DNA from: Luteimonas terrae
GTDB taxonomy: Bacteria; Pseudomonadota; Gammaproteobacteria; Xanthomonadales; Xanthomonadaceae
Reading direction: 5' to 3'
Assembly: GCF_004358165.1 (NCBI RefSeq)
Contig: NZ_SMTG01000009.1
Location: 62,001-126,000, forward strand
Length of the DNA: 64,000 nucleotides
Below are positions 44,163-53,949 of the stretch, one piece after another. The notes below the pieces were generated by a model. The model worked only from the letters and a program-made list of their open reading frames with translations. It made no database searches and was not told the origin of the DNA. A program made the translations under genes and the position numbers. The stretch's first letter is position 1. Each line of letters opens with the position of its first letter.

Positions 44163-45907
44163 GTGCGCCGGGTCCCGCGTGGGGCGCGCGGCTCGACGGT
44201 GACGCGGTGCGATTCCAGGTCTGGGCGCCGGCCTGCGAGGTCGCCTGGCTGCTGCCGGAGGATGCGCCGCCGGTGCCGATGCGGTCCGATGGCGATGGCG
44301 GCTTCCACGTGCGCCATGCCTGCGCGCCGGGCACGCGGTACCGCTATCGCCTCGGAGACCGGGACGTGCCCGATCCGGCGTCGCGCTGGCAACCCGACGG
44401 CGTCGACGGGCCGAGCGCGGTGCTCGATCCCGCGGGGCATGTCTGGCGGCACGACGCGTGGCGCGGACGCCCGTGGAACGAGGTCGTGCTCTACGAACTG
44501 CACGTCGGCAGCTGCGGCGGGTACGCGGGTGTGCAGCGGCAGCTGCCCGCGCTCGCGGCGATGGGCATCACCGCGATCGAACTGATGCCGGTGGCGCAGT
44601 ATCCGGGCGCGCGCAACTGGGGCTACGACGGCGTGCTGCCGTATGCGCCGGCAGCCGCCTACGGTCATCCGGATGCGCTCAAGGCGCTGGTCGATGCCGC
44701 GCACGGACTCGGCCTGCAGGTGTTCCTGGACGTGGTCTACAACCACTTCGGGCCGCACGGGAATTTCCTGCCCGCCTACGCACCCGCATTCTTCCGCGCC
44801 GATACCGATACGCCCTGGGGCGCGGCCATCGATTTCGAGCGACCGCAGGTGCAGCGCTTCTTCATCGACAACGCGCTGATGTGGCTGCACGAGTACCGCT
44901 TCGACGGTCTGCGCCTGGACGCGGTGCATGCGATCAGCCCGCCCGCGTTTCTCGGCCAGCTGCGCGATGCGGTGCGCGCCAGCCTGCCGCCCGATCGCCA
45001 CGTGCACTTGGTGCTGGAGAACGAACACAACACGGCCTCGTGGCTGGGGCCGTCGGGCTTCGATGCGCAATGGAACGACGACTTCCACAATGCGCTGCAC
45101 GTGCTGCTGACCGGCGAGCACGAGGGCTATTACGCGGCGTTCGCCGACCGGCCCGAAGCCCATCTCGCCCGCGTGCTCGGTGAGGGCTTCGCGTACCAGG
45201 GCGAGCCCGATCCGCGCGGCCGGGTGCGCGGCGAGCCGAGCGCGCAGGTGCCGCCGCGGCACTTCGTCGCATTTGCGCAGAACCACGACCAGATCGGCAA
45301 TCGCGCCTTTGGCGACCGGCTCGCCGCAAGCCTGCCGATCCCGCGGCTGCGCGCCGCGTTGGCACTGACCGCGCTGACGCCGATGGTGCCGCTGTTCTTC
45401 ATGGGCGAACCCTGGGCCGCCACGGCGCCGTTCCCGTTCTTCGCCGATTTCCCGCCGCCGCTCGACGACGCGGTACGCGAAGGGCGCCGGCGCGAGTTCG
45501 CGCAGTTCTCCGCATTCGCCGATCCCGACATGCGCGCCCGCATCCCGGATCCGAACGCGCTGGCGACGTTCGAATCGTCCCGCGTGGACGCGGCCGATGC
45601 CGACACGCAGGCAGGCGCGGCGCACGTGGCCTGGTTCACCGCCTTGCTGGCCCTGCGCCGTCAGCTGCTGGTGCCGCGCCTGTCGACACTGCGCGCGGCC
45701 GGTGCGCGGGTGCTCGGCCCGGGCGTCGTGCAGGCGACGTGGGCAGACGGCGAGGGCCGCATCGAACTGGTGCTCAACCTCGGCGGCGCGGACATCGCGC
45801 TGCCGGCTGCGGACATGCCCGACGGCCACTACCGCAGCGACTGCGGCCTCGACGGCGACCGCGTGCCGCCCGACACCTGTCTGCTGCGCTGGTGGGCCGC
45901 GACATGA
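44150..45907 (+). CDS. treZ: Malto-oligosyltrehalose trehalohydrolase
   Basis: A 585-residue GH13 enzyme with the CBM48-like start [15 protein letters not shown]. The trehalohydrolase signature [14 protein letters not shown] ... [34 protein letters not shown] is present. Catalytic residues are the nucleophile Asp in [12 protein letters not shown], Glu in [12 protein letters not shown] and the NHDQIGNR motif. It releases trehalose from malto-oligosyltrehalose made by TreY, encoded two genes downstream. I start at ATG 44150 inside the glgB 3' end; a GTG three codons earlier is possible. The stop overlaps the malQ start (ATGA). Confidence 0.93.
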   Translation: MRKLSAPGPAWGARLDGDAVRFQVWAPACEVAWLLPEDAPPVPMRSDGDGGFHVRHACAPGTRYRYRLGDRDVPDPASRWQPDGVDGPSAVLDPAGHVWRHDAWRGRPWNEVVLYELHVGSCGGYAGVQRQLPALAAMGITAIELMPVAQYPGARNWGYDGVLPYAPAAAYGHPDALKALVDAAHGLGLQVFLDVVYNHFGPHGNFLPAYAPAFFRADTDTPWGAAIDFERPQVQRFFIDNALMWLHEYRFDGLRLDAVHAISPPAFLGQLRDAVRASLPPDRHVHLVLENEHNTASWLGPSGFDAQWNDDFHNALHVLLTGEHEGYYAAFADRPEAHLARVLGEGFAYQGEPDPRGRVRGEPSAQVPPRHFVAFAQNHDQIGNRAFGDRLAASLPIPRLRAALALTALTPMVPLFFMGEPWAATAPFPFFADFPPPLDDAVREGRRREFAQFSAFADPDMRARIPDPNALATFESSRVDAADADTQAGAAHVAWFTALLALRRQLLVPRLSTLRAAGARVLGPGVVQATWADGEGRIELVLNLGGADIALPAADMPDGHYRSDCGLDGDRVPPDTCLLRWWAAT

Positions 45908-47793
45908 GCGCCGCCCTGCACGCGCTCGCCGACGCGGCCGGTCTGTGCCGCCACTGGGAGGACGCCGCGGGCGTCCCGCGCACCGTGTCCGATGCCGACC
46001 TGCGCGCGATCCTGCTGGCGATGGAGTTGCCGGCCGCGACGCCTGCGCAGTGCCGCGACAGCACGCAGCGTCTCGCGGCCGACACGCAGCTGCCGCCGCT
46101 GCTGACGGCCGAAAGCGGCGGCACCGTGCAGCTGCCGGGACTTGCGAACAGCCGCCTGCGGTTCGCATCGGCAGACGGCAGCCACGTCGACGGCGTGATC
46201 GACGCCGCAGGCGTCGCGCGTGCGCCGACCCGTCCCGGCGAGTGGACCTTCGAATACGCCGGCCGGCTGCACACGCTGGCCGTCGCGCCGGTGCGCTGCT
46301 TCGGCGTGGCCGATGCGCTGGACGTGCCGGACCCGCGCGCCTGGGGTGTCGGCGTGCAGGTGCATGCGACGCGCCATGCCGACGATGCCGGACTCGGCGA
46401 TGCGGCCGGTGTCGCCGAATGGGTGCGCCGCGTCGCCGCCGCCGGTGGCGACGCGCTCGCGCTGAGCCCGGTGCACGCCGCGCGCCCGGTGTCCGGCGTG
46501 CGCAGCCCGTATGCGCCCAGCGATCGCCGGTTCTTCGAACCCACGTATGCGTCGCCGGCGCTGGTGCTCGACCCGGATTTCGTACGCCACGCCTGTATAG
46601 GCCTCGAGGCCGCACCGGGCGACGATGCGCTGATCGACTGGCCGGCTGCGGTCGCGCTGCGCTGGGCACGCCTGCGTGCGCTGTACGCGGCGCGCGCGCA
46701 GCTGCCGGATGCCGCACTGACCGCGTTCGCGGAATTCGAAGCCGCGGGCGGCGATGCATTGTTCGCGTTCGCGCGCCACGCCGCCGCCGATCACGGCGAC
46801 GCCGATGCGGGCCTGCACCGCTTCGCGCAGTGGCTTGCAGTGCGCAGCTGGTCGCGCGTGCAGCGCGCGGCGCACGACCGCGGCATGGGTCTGGGGCTGA
46901 TCGCGGACGTCGCCGTCGGCTTCGATCCCGGCGGCGCCGAAGCGTCCGCGTGGCCCGATGCCGTGCTGCGCGCTCTCGAACTCGGCGCGCCGCCCGACGC
47001 CTTCAATGCGGCCGGCCAGACCTGGGGCGTCACCGGCTTCAATGCGCTGGGCCTGCGTGCCAGCGGCTTCGCGCCGTTCCGCGCCTTGCTGCGGGCGACG
47101 ATGCACGACCGCGGGGGCGTGCGCATCGATCACATTCTCGGTCTGCTGCGCCTGTGGCTGGTGCCGCGCGGTGCAGCGTCATCGTCCGGCGCCTACCTGC
47201 GTGCGCCACTGCAGGATCTGCTCAATCTGCTGGCGCTGGAATCCTGGCGCCAGCGCTGCATCGTAATCGGCGAAGACCTCGGCGTGGTGCCGCCCGGCCT
47301 GCGCGAGACGCTTTCGCGCCGCGGCGTGCTGGGCATCGACGTGCTGGCCTTCACCCGCGACGCCGACGGCGCCTTCCTGCCGCCGCGGCGCTGGCGCCGC
47401 GATGCCGTCGCCACCACCACCACGCACGACCTGCCCACGCTGGTCGGCTGGTCGCGCGGACGCGACCTGGAATGGCGCGCCCGCATCGACGATGTCGACG
47501 ACGCGACACTCGACGCCCAGCGACGCGAACGCGCCGCGGATGTCGTTGCGCTCGATGCCGCCAGCGCGGCGGCCATCGGCGAAACCGGTCCCGCAGCGTG
47601 GATGGCCTTCGTCGCCGCCGCGCCCGCGCCCCTTGCGCTGTTGCCGGCCGAAGACGCGCTCGGCCTGATCGAACAACCGAATCTGCCCGGCACCGTGGAC
47701 ACGCATCCGAACTGGCGGCGTCGCCTGCCGCAGGAGATCGATCCCACGCCGTCCCTGTCCGCCTTCGCCTCTGCCAGGTCCCTGAACGCATGA
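45904..47793 (+). CDS. malQ: 4-alpha-glucanotransferase (amylomaltase, GH77)
   Basis: A 629-residue GH77 disproportionating enzyme. Visible: WGVGVQVHATR, ALSPVHAARP, SPYAPSDRRFFEPTY, the nucleophile region VRIDHILGLLRLWLVP, acid/base Glu in VIGEDLGVVPPGLRETL and TTTTHDLPTLVGW. The C-terminal NLPGTVDTHPNWRRRLP is diagnostic. It shuffles alpha-1,4 glucan segments, giving TreY and GlgB longer substrates. It starts within the treZ stop and its own stop overlaps the treY ATG. The N-terminal 140 residues form the variable domain of proteobacterial MalQ. Confidence 0.93.
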   Translation: MSAALHALADAAGLCRHWEDAAGVPRTVSDADLRAILLAMELPAATPAQCRDSTQRLAADTQLPPLLTAESGGTVQLPGLANSRLRFASADGSHVDGVIDAAGVARAPTRPGEWTFEYAGRLHTLAVAPVRCFGVADALDVPDPRAWGVGVQVHATRHADDAGLGDAAGVAEWVRRVAAAGGDALALSPVHAARPVSGVRSPYAPSDRRFFEPTYASPALVLDPDFVRHACIGLEAAPGDDALIDWPAAVALRWARLRALYAARAQLPDAALTAFAEFEAAGGDALFAFARHAAADHGDADAGLHRFAQWLAVRSWSRVQRAAHDRGMGLGLIADVAVGFDPGGAEASAWPDAVLRALELGAPPDAFNAAGQTWGVTGFNALGLRASGFAPFRALLRATMHDRGGVRIDHILGLLRLWLVPRGAASSSGAYLRAPLQDLLNLLALESWRQRCIVIGEDLGVVPPGLRETLSRRGVLGIDVLAFTRDADGAFLPPRRWRRDAVATTTTHDLPTLVGWSRGRDLEWRARIDDVDDATLDAQRRERAADVVALDAASAAAIGETGPAAWMAFVAAAPAPLALLPAEDALGLIEQPNLPGTVDTHPNWRRRLPQEIDPTPSLSAFASARSLNA

Positions 47794-50297
47794 CGCCGCT
47801 GCGCGCCACCGTGCGTCTGCAACTGCACGCCGGCTTTCCGTTCGAGGCCGCGCGCGCGCAGCTCGACTATTTCCGCGCGCTCGGTATCAGTCATCTGTAT
47901 CTCTCGCCGATCGGCGAGGCCGTGCCCGGCTCCACCCACGGCTACGACCAGGTCGACCCCACCCGCATCAGCGAAGCGCTCGGTGGCGAGGCGGGATTCG
48001 TGCGTCTGGCGCAGGCCGCGCGCGATGCGGGCATGGGCATCGTCGTCGACCTCGTGCCCAACCACATGGCCACGCATGCCGACAATCCGTGGTGGTGGGA
48101 CGTGCTGCGCCACGGCCGGCAATCGCCGCATGCGAACTGGTTTGACATCGACTGGCGCGCGCCCGGCCGCGGTGGTCGGCTGTGGTTGCCGGTGCTCGAC
48201 CGGCCGCTGCGCGAGGCGATCGACGCGGGCGTGCTGCGGGCCGTGCGCGGGCGCGACGGTGTGGTGCTGGATCACCATGGCACGCACTTCCCGGTCCAGG
48301 ACGCGCGCTATGCCGATCTCGACGGCTGGTGCGAGGCGATCAACCCCGCGCCCGCGCGGCTGCTGGCGCTGGTGCTGGCCCAGCCTTACCGCCTGGCGTG
48401 GTGGCGGACCGGCAACACGCTGATCAACTACCGCCGCTTCTTCGACGTCACCGCGCTGGCGGCATTGCGCATCGAGCGTCGCGCGGTGTTCGACGCGGTC
48501 CACGCGCTGCCGCTGCGCCTGCTGCGCGAAGGGTTGATCGACGGCGTGCGCATCGATCACGTGGACGGTCTCGCCGATCCGGGCGGCTATCTGCGACGCC
48601 TGCGTCATGCGCTCGATGCAAGCGCGCCGGAGGATGCACGGCCGGTGCTGCTGGTCGAGAAGATCCTCGCGCCCGACGAGATGCTGCCCGAGGACTGGGA
48701 CTGCGACGGCACCACCGGCTACGACTTCATGGACCAGGTGGGCGGCGTGCTGCTGGACGCGCAGGGTGAGGCGCCGCTGCGCGCCGCCTGGCGCGCGCGC
48801 AGTGGACGCAGCGGCGATTTCGCGATCGAGGAACACACCGCGCGGGTGCAGCTGCTGCACGGCGCGCTGGCCGCCGAGCGCGCGCGGACCGGCCGCGCGC
48901 TCGATGCGCTGATCGGCGACGACGCGACGCTGCAGGAACTTGGTGGGCCGATGCTGCGCGACGCGCTCGACGCGGTGCTGGCGGAGTTTCCGGTGTATCG
49001 CACGTACGCGGCGCGCGGCGGCGCGGACGCAGACACGCGCGCACGCTGGCGCGGCGCGGCCGATCGCGCCTTGGCACGCACATCCGATGCCGGCCTGCGC
49101 GCGGCCATCGACACGCTCGTCGACGACGCGCTGCAACGCCCCGGTGCGCTGGCGAACACGTTCCGCACGGCCTGCGAACAGCTCTCGGCGCCGCTGAATG
49201 CCAAGTCGGTCGAGGACACCGCGTTCTACCGGCACGGCGTGCTGCTCGCGCGCAACGAGGTCGGCAGTCATCCGGTCGCACTGGCGCTGCCGCCTGCACG
49301 CTTCCATGCCCTCGCCGCCACGCGCAGCCCACGCGCACTCGTCGCGACCAGCACGCACGATCACAAGCGCGGCGCCGATGCGCGCGCGCGACTGGCCGTG
49401 CTGGCGAGCGATGCGGCGTGGTGGTCGCAACGCGTCGACGTCATCGAAGCCGCGTTGCCCCAGGCGTGCGCGGCCGTGGACGCCGGCGACCGCTGGATGC
49501 TGTGGCAGACCCTCGTCGGCGCCTGGGCGCCGGATCTCGACGCCGGTGATGCGCCCGCCATCGAGACCCTGCGCGAACGCGTCGCCGGTTGGCAGTCCAA
49601 GGCCCTGCGCGAAGCCAAGTTGCGCACGTCCTGGCTCGATCCCGACACCGCCTACGAAGCCGCATGCGATGCGCTGCTGCGCGCGGCCTTGGAAGACCCG
49701 ATCACCCGTGGCGCCCTCGCCGACACCGCGCACGCCATCGCGCCGGCGGGCGCGATCTACGGACTGGCGCAGGCGACGCTGCAGCTGTGCGTGCCGGGGG
49801 TGCCCGATCTCTACCAGGGCTGCGAAGGCTGGGACCTGTCACTCGTCGATCCCGACAACCGTCGCCCGGTCGACTACGCGCAACGCAGGCAGTGGCAGAC
49901 CGATGCCGCGACGACGCCGGGCGACTGGCGCGATGGGCAGCTCAAGGCACGCGTGTGGCAGCGCCTGCTCGCGCTGCGGGCCGCCCACCCTGCTCTGTTT
50001 GCCCGCGGCGATTACACACCTCTGCACGGCGACGGCGCGCGGGGCGATCGGGTGCTCGCCTTTACACGGCGGCACGACGACCAGCAGTCGATCGTCGCGG
50101 TGCCACGCGCCTTTCCGCGCGCGTGGGTCGAGGACGACGCGCCTGCCTGGCGCCGCGACGCGTGGGACGACACCCGGCTCGCGTTGCCGCCGGGCCGCTG
50201 GCGCGACGTGTTCGGCGATCGAATGTGGAACGGGGGCGACCAACCGGTCGCCGATCTGTGGTCTGGGCTTCCTGTCGCGGTGCTGATCCGCGACTGA
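47790..50297 (+). CDS. treY: Maltooligosyl trehalose synthase
   Basis: An 835-residue GH13 enzyme. It begins RATVRLQLHAGFPFEAARAQLDYFRALGISHLYLSP, then GSTHGYDQVDPTRISEALGGE, IVVDLVPNHMA and the catalytic GVRIDHVDGLADPGGYL and LLVEKILAPDEMLPEDW. Further on are APLNAKSVEDTAFYRH, STHDHKRGADARARL and PGVPDLYQGCEGWDLSLVDPDNRRPVDY. It turns the reducing end of a glucan into an alpha,alpha-1,1 trehalosyl end, which TreZ then releases. Together with GlgX and MalQ this makes trehalose from glycogen. It starts four bases inside malQ and is followed after 11 bp by the DUF2934 gene. Confidence 0.95.
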   Translation: MTPLRATVRLQLHAGFPFEAARAQLDYFRALGISHLYLSPIGEAVPGSTHGYDQVDPTRISEALGGEAGFVRLAQAARDAGMGIVVDLVPNHMATHADNPWWWDVLRHGRQSPHANWFDIDWRAPGRGGRLWLPVLDRPLREAIDAGVLRAVRGRDGVVLDHHGTHFPVQDARYADLDGWCEAINPAPARLLALVLAQPYRLAWWRTGNTLINYRRFFDVTALAALRIERRAVFDAVHALPLRLLREGLIDGVRIDHVDGLADPGGYLRRLRHALDASAPEDARPVLLVEKILAPDEMLPEDWDCDGTTGYDFMDQVGGVLLDAQGEAPLRAAWRARSGRSGDFAIEEHTARVQLLHGALAAERARTGRALDALIGDDATLQELGGPMLRDALDAVLAEFPVYRTYAARGGADADTRARWRGAADRALARTSDAGLRAAIDTLVDDALQRPGALANTFRTACEQLSAPLNAKSVEDTAFYRHGVLLARNEVGSHPVALALPPARFHALAATRSPRALVATSTHDHKRGADARARLAVLASDAAWWSQRVDVIEAALPQACAAVDAGDRWMLWQTLVGAWAPDLDAGDAPAIETLRERVAGWQSKALREAKLRTSWLDPDTAYEAACDALLRAALEDPITRGALADTAHAIAPAGAIYGLAQATLQLCVPGVPDLYQGCEGWDLSLVDPDNRRPVDYAQRRQWQTDAATTPGDWRDGQLKARVWQRLLALRAAHPALFARGDYTPLHGDGARGDRVLAFTRRHDDQQSIVAVPRAFPRAWVEDDAPAWRRDAWDDTRLALPPGRWRDVFGDRMWNGGDQPVADLWSGLPVAVLIRD

Positions 50298-50308
50298 CGG
50301 GTGAACGA

Positions 50309-50485
50309 ATGGACGAGCAACAACGCAATGCCCGGATCCGGGAACTGGCCCGCGAGATCTGGGACGCCGAAGGTCGGCCCGACGGGCAGGCGACGCGGCA
50401 CTGGGCGATGGCCGAGCGCCTGGTCGATGCCGAACAGCGCGCGACGCACGAGGACCACGGCTTCGCCGACGGGAGCGGACATTGA
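50309..50485 (+). CDS. DUF2934 small protein
   Basis: A 58-residue protein: MDEQQRNARIRELAREIWDA followed by EGRPDGQATRHWAMAERLVDAEQRA, matching the DUF2934 pattern (R-x-R-A-x-x-I-W-x-x-E-G-x-P-x-G-x-x-x-x-H-W-x-x-A). The role is unknown, but these tiny proteins are repeatedly found inside glg/tre operons and stress islands. The final A of its TGA is the first base of the glgX ATG, and it begins 11 bp after treY, so it is embedded in the operon. Confidence 0.85.
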   Translation: MDEQQRNARIRELAREIWDAEGRPDGQATRHWAMAERLVDAEQRATHEDHGFADGSGH

Positions 50486-52623
50486 TGGCCGCAACCCGCA
50501 GCACGCCCGACCGCCTGCGCCAGCGATCGCGCGTCCGTGAGGGACGCCCGTTTCCGCTCGGCGCGACCTGGGACGGCCTGGGCGTCAACTTCGCGCTCTA
50601 CTCGGCCAATGCCACGCGCGTGGAGCTGTGCCTGTTCGATACGCGCGGGCGCGAGACCGAGCGCATCGTCCTGCCCGAGCACACCGACGAGATCTGGCAC
50701 GGCTATCTGCCGGACGTGCGCCCCGGCCAGCTGTACGGCTATCGCGTGCATGGCCCGTACGCGCCGGACGCCGGTCACCGCTTCAATCCGCACAAGCTGC
50801 TGCTCGATCCCTATGCCAAACAGATCGTCGGCGAACTCAAGTGGGCGCCACATCTGTTCGGCTACACGATCGGGCATCGCGATGGCGACCTGAGTTTCGA
50901 CCGCCGCGACAGCGCCGCCTACATGCCCAAGGCCGCGGTCATCGACCCGGCCCACACCTGGGGCGACGACCGCCGCCTGCACACGCCGTGGGAGCGCACG
51001 GTGGTCTACGAAGCCCATGTGCGCGGCCTGACGATGCGCCACCCGCAGGTGTCCGAGCCCGCGCGCGGCACGTTCGCCGCGACCAAGAACGATGCGGTGA
51101 TCGCGCATCTGAAGGCGATCGGCGCGACCGCCATCGAGCTTCTGCCGATCCACGCCTTCGTCGACGACCAGCACCTGCTCGAACGCGGTCTGCGCAACTA
51201 CTGGGGCTACAACTCGATCGGCTTCTTCGCGCCGCACCCGCGCTATCTGGCCAGCGGCAACATCGCCGAGTTCAAGCAGATGGTCGCCCACCTGCACCGC
51301 GCGGGCATCGAAGTTCTCTTGGACGTGGTCTACAACCACACCGCCGAGGGCAACGAGCTGGGCCCGACGCTATCGTTCAAGGGCATCGACAACGCGAGCT
51401 ACTACAAGCTGGCCGAAGACCGCCGCTACTACATCAATGACACCGGCACCGGAAACACGTTCGACCTCACCAATGCCGGCGCATTGCGCCTGGTCAACGA
51501 CTCGCTGCGCTACTGGGCCGACCAGATGCACGTCGACGGCTTCCGCTTCGACCTGGCGACGATTCTCGGCCGCGAGCCGCACGGTTTCGACCGCAGCAGC
51601 GGCTTCCTGGACGCAGTGGGCCAGGACCCGTTGCTGGCCGGCACCAAGCTGATCGCCGAACCCTGGGACATCGGTCCGGGCGGCTACCAGGTCGGCAACT
51701 TCCCGCCGGGCTGGTCGGAATGGAACGACAAGTACCGCGACACGATGCGCGCCTACTGGCGCGGCGACGGCGGCCAGCTGCCCGAGGTCGCGCGCCGCTT
51801 CACCGGCTCGGCGGACCTGTTCGACCATCGCGGCCGGCGGCCGCGCGCGTCGGTCAACTTCGTCACCGCGCACGACGGCTTCAACCTGCGCGATCTCGTC
51901 AGCTACGCCGACAAGCACAACGCGGCCAACGGCGAGGACAACCGCGACGGGCACGACCACAGCCTGTCGGCGAACTACGGCGCCGAAGGCGAGACCGACG
52001 ATGCCGGCATCAACGCGCTGCGCGCGCGGCAGCAGCGCAATTTCCTCGCGACGCTGCTGCTGTCGCAGGGCACCCCGATGCTGCTGGCCGGCGACGAGCT
52101 CGGCCACACCCAGCAGGGCAACAACAACGCCTATTGCCAGGACAACGAAATCGCCTGGCTGGACTGGGATCGCGCGGACAGCGAGGCCGGCCGCACGCTG
52201 TCGCGCTTCGTCGCGCGGCTGACGCGCCTGCGCCGCGAACACCCGCTGCTGCGGCGCACGCGCTGGTTCGACGGACAGTTCGACGAGACGCTCGGCTTCC
52301 GCGACATCACCTGGCTGGCGCCCGACGGCGCCGAACTGACGCCTGCGCAATGGGACGATCCCGAAGCGCGCGCATTGATGGTGCGGCTCGACGGACGCGC
52401 GCCGGAAAGCGGCCTGCGCGCGCTGGCGACCGACGTCACGATGCTGCTGCTGTTCAACGCGGCGTCGAATGCGGTCGACTTCGTCCTGCCCGACGACACC
52501 GCCGGCCCCTGGCGCGTGCTGGCGGACACTGCCGATCCGGAATCGTCGGCCGCCATCGAAGGTGGCACGCGGCTGTCGCGCTGCGACCGGAGTCTGTTGC
52601 TGCTCGCAGCGCACCGCGACTGA
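50485..52623 (+). CDS. glgX: Glycogen debranching enzyme (isoamylase type, GH13)
   Basis: A 712-residue GlgX. CBM48 start: GRPFPLGATWDGLGVNFALYSANATRVELCLFD. Barrel motifs: GYNSIGFFAPHPRYL, VLLDVVYNHTAEGNELGPTLSFKGIDN, HVDGFRFDLATILGREPHGF (nucleophile), KLIAEPWDIGPGGYQVGNFPPGWSEWND (acid/base) and NFVTAHDGFNLRDLVSY. Further on, GTPMLLAGDELGHTQQGNNNAYCQDNEI is present. It removes alpha-1,6 branches from limit dextrins and feeds linear chains to TreY and MalQ. It is the last gene of the operon; a 16-bp-stem hairpin follows. Confidence 0.95.
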   Translation: MAATRSTPDRLRQRSRVREGRPFPLGATWDGLGVNFALYSANATRVELCLFDTRGRETERIVLPEHTDEIWHGYLPDVRPGQLYGYRVHGPYAPDAGHRFNPHKLLLDPYAKQIVGELKWAPHLFGYTIGHRDGDLSFDRRDSAAYMPKAAVIDPAHTWGDDRRLHTPWERTVVYEAHVRGLTMRHPQVSEPARGTFAATKNDAVIAHLKAIGATAIELLPIHAFVDDQHLLERGLRNYWGYNSIGFFAPHPRYLASGNIAEFKQMVAHLHRAGIEVLLDVVYNHTAEGNELGPTLSFKGIDNASYYKLAEDRRYYINDTGTGNTFDLTNAGALRLVNDSLRYWADQMHVDGFRFDLATILGREPHGFDRSSGFLDAVGQDPLLAGTKLIAEPWDIGPGGYQVGNFPPGWSEWNDKYRDTMRAYWRGDGGQLPEVARRFTGSADLFDHRGRRPRASVNFVTAHDGFNLRDLVSYADKHNAANGEDNRDGHDHSLSANYGAEGETDDAGINALRARQQRNFLATLLLSQGTPMLLAGDELGHTQQGNNNAYCQDNEIAWLDWDRADSEAGRTLSRFVARLTRLRREHPLLRRTRWFDGQFDETLGFRDITWLAPDGAELTPAQWDDPEARALMVRLDGRAPESGLRALATDVTMLLLFNAASNAVDFVLPDDTAGPWRVLADTADPESSAAIEGGTRLSRCDRSLLLLAAHRD

Positions 52624-52634
52624 CGGTCCTGTCG

Positions 52635-52671
52635 CCGTGACACATGTGCAGATGCTGCACGTGTGTCACGG
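52635..52671 (+). terminator. Strong hairpin after the glg/tre operon
   Basis: CCGTGACACATGTGCA (52635-52650) pairs with TGCACGTGTGTCACGG (52656-52671) with a single non-Watson-Crick position and a 5-nt loop, 11 bp after the glgX stop. There is no T-run, so it may work as an intrinsic terminator of low efficiency or as an mRNA-stabilising end. Confidence 0.65.
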
Positions 52672-52767
52672 TCGATGCCAGTCGGCGCGTGTTCGCCCTG
52701 CGGGAATCGCGTTTGCGCGACACACCGCAACCCAGGCTGCCGCGTTCCCGATCTCGAGGACGCCTGC

Positions 52768-53534
52768 ATGGCATCGATCCGACCGGCCCGGGCATGGCTC
52801 GTGGCGCTTGCCCTGTCCGGCTGCGGCGGCCGCGACGACGCGCCGCCGCTCGCGCCGCCTGGCGCGGACACCACGGCGCGCACCGATGTCCTCAAGGCCG
52901 GCGCGGCCGTGCTGCAGAACGACGGGCCGACCGCGAAGCTCGACGTCCATATCGTCGGCTTCCACCGATGCGCGACGCGCCCGACCACCAGATGGAAGCG
53001 CACCATTACTGTCGACAGGTCAACGAGGACTTCGCCCAGTGCGCCCTGTTCGACAGTGCGGAGCCGGGCGCCAACCTGACGGGCGTGGAATACATCGTGT
53101 CCGCGCGTGTCTTCGCGTCGCTGCCGGAAGACGAGCGCGCATACTGGCATCCGCACAACGGCGAGATCCTGTCCGGACAGCTCGTCGCGCCAGGTCTGCC
53201 ACGGATCGCGGAGACCGAACTCATGCGCAGCAAGCTCAACAGCTACGGCAAGACCTGGCATACCTGGCACACGCGCCACGGCACCGCACCGGGCGACGCG
53301 CTGCCGCTCGGACCGGCCGCACTCGCATGGTCCTTCAGTCGCGACGGCGAGGTCGATCCGGCACTGGTCGCGGCGCGCGATGCGCGGCTCGGCATCGACA
53401 CCGCGCAGAAGCGCGCCGCGCGTGCGCCACTCGCAGAAGGGGCGCGACCGCAATCCGGCGTCGACACCCTGCGCGCGCATTTCCCCGACGCCACCCCCAT
53501 TCCGGGCGTCGTGCAGGACGCCGCGGCGCACTGA
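52768..53534 (+). pseudogene. DUF1264 (OBAP-type) lipoprotein gene broken by a one-base deletion
   Basis: The first frame (from ATG 52768) gives a lipoprotein signal MASIRPARAWLVALALSGCG (lipobox LSGC) and continues to LDVHIVGFH. The family's next residues, PMRDAPDHQMEAHHYCRQVNEDFAQCALFD, are found in the following frame, which then runs intact to 53534 (GVEYIVSARVFASLPEDERAYWHPHNGEILSGQLVAPGLP, a textbook DUF1264 core). Restoring one C in the CAC-C(C)G-ATG run near 52963-52967 would rejoin them as a protein of about 255 residues. As written the gene is disrupted; a sequencing error in a C run is a real alternative. OBAP/DUF1264 proteins have no firm biochemical function. Confidence 0.8.
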
Positions 53535-53670
53535 TCGCGCAGCTTCTGCGCACGGCGATCGCACGCAAGCGCGATGCCGATCGAAATGCGCGAAATGCAC
53601 CGGAAAAACTCGCTTCTGTTTCACCACCGCGTTGCAAAGGTGCGGGCTCCCCACTCGAGGAAGCACTGCA

Positions 53671-53901
53671 ATGAAGACGGTCAACATCATCACACTCGTC
53701 CTGGTCATCATCGGCGGCATCAACTGGGGACTGGTCGGTCTGTTCCAGTTCGATCTGGTCGCGGCGATCTTCGGCGGCCAGGACGCCCTGCTGGCGCGTG
53801 CGGTGTACGTGCTCGTCGGTGTGTCGGCGGTGTGGCAGCTGGTGCCGCTGTTCGGCGCCGGCCATGCAGGCGAAGCGGCGGCCCAGCGTCACCATCGCTG
53901 A
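53671..53901 (+). CDS. DUF378 small membrane protein
   Basis: A 76-residue protein with two transmembrane helices. MKTVNIITLVLVIIGGINWG then LVGLFQFDLVAAIFGG is the exact DUF378 signature (GGINWGLVG), followed by a second helix AVYVLVGVSAVWQLVPLFG. The function is unknown; such proteins are often induced with envelope stress genes. AGGAAG lies about eight bases before the ATG. A hairpin follows 11 bp after the stop. Confidence 0.9.
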   Translation: MKTVNIITLVLVIIGGINWGLVGLFQFDLVAAIFGGQDALLARAVYVLVGVSAVWQLVPLFGAGHAGEAAAQRHHR

Positions 53902-53912
53902 TCGACGCGCCT

Positions 53913-53931
53913 GCCCACGCCTCGCGTGGGC
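53913..53931 (+). terminator. Hairpin after the DUF378 gene
   Basis: GCCCACGC, loop CTC, GCGTGGGC. It follows the DUF378 stop by 11 bp and is extended by further partly complementary G/C. No T-tract. Confidence 0.6.
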
Positions 53932-53949
53932 GGGCAACGCGGTTCGCCC

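Noticed and set aside
45597..47789. Long plus-strand frame continuous with treY, giving a 1566-residue product
   Set aside because: The upstream part overlaps treZ and malQ in another frame, has an Arg/Ala-rich shadow composition and no homology features; treY begins at ATG 47790 with the family start.
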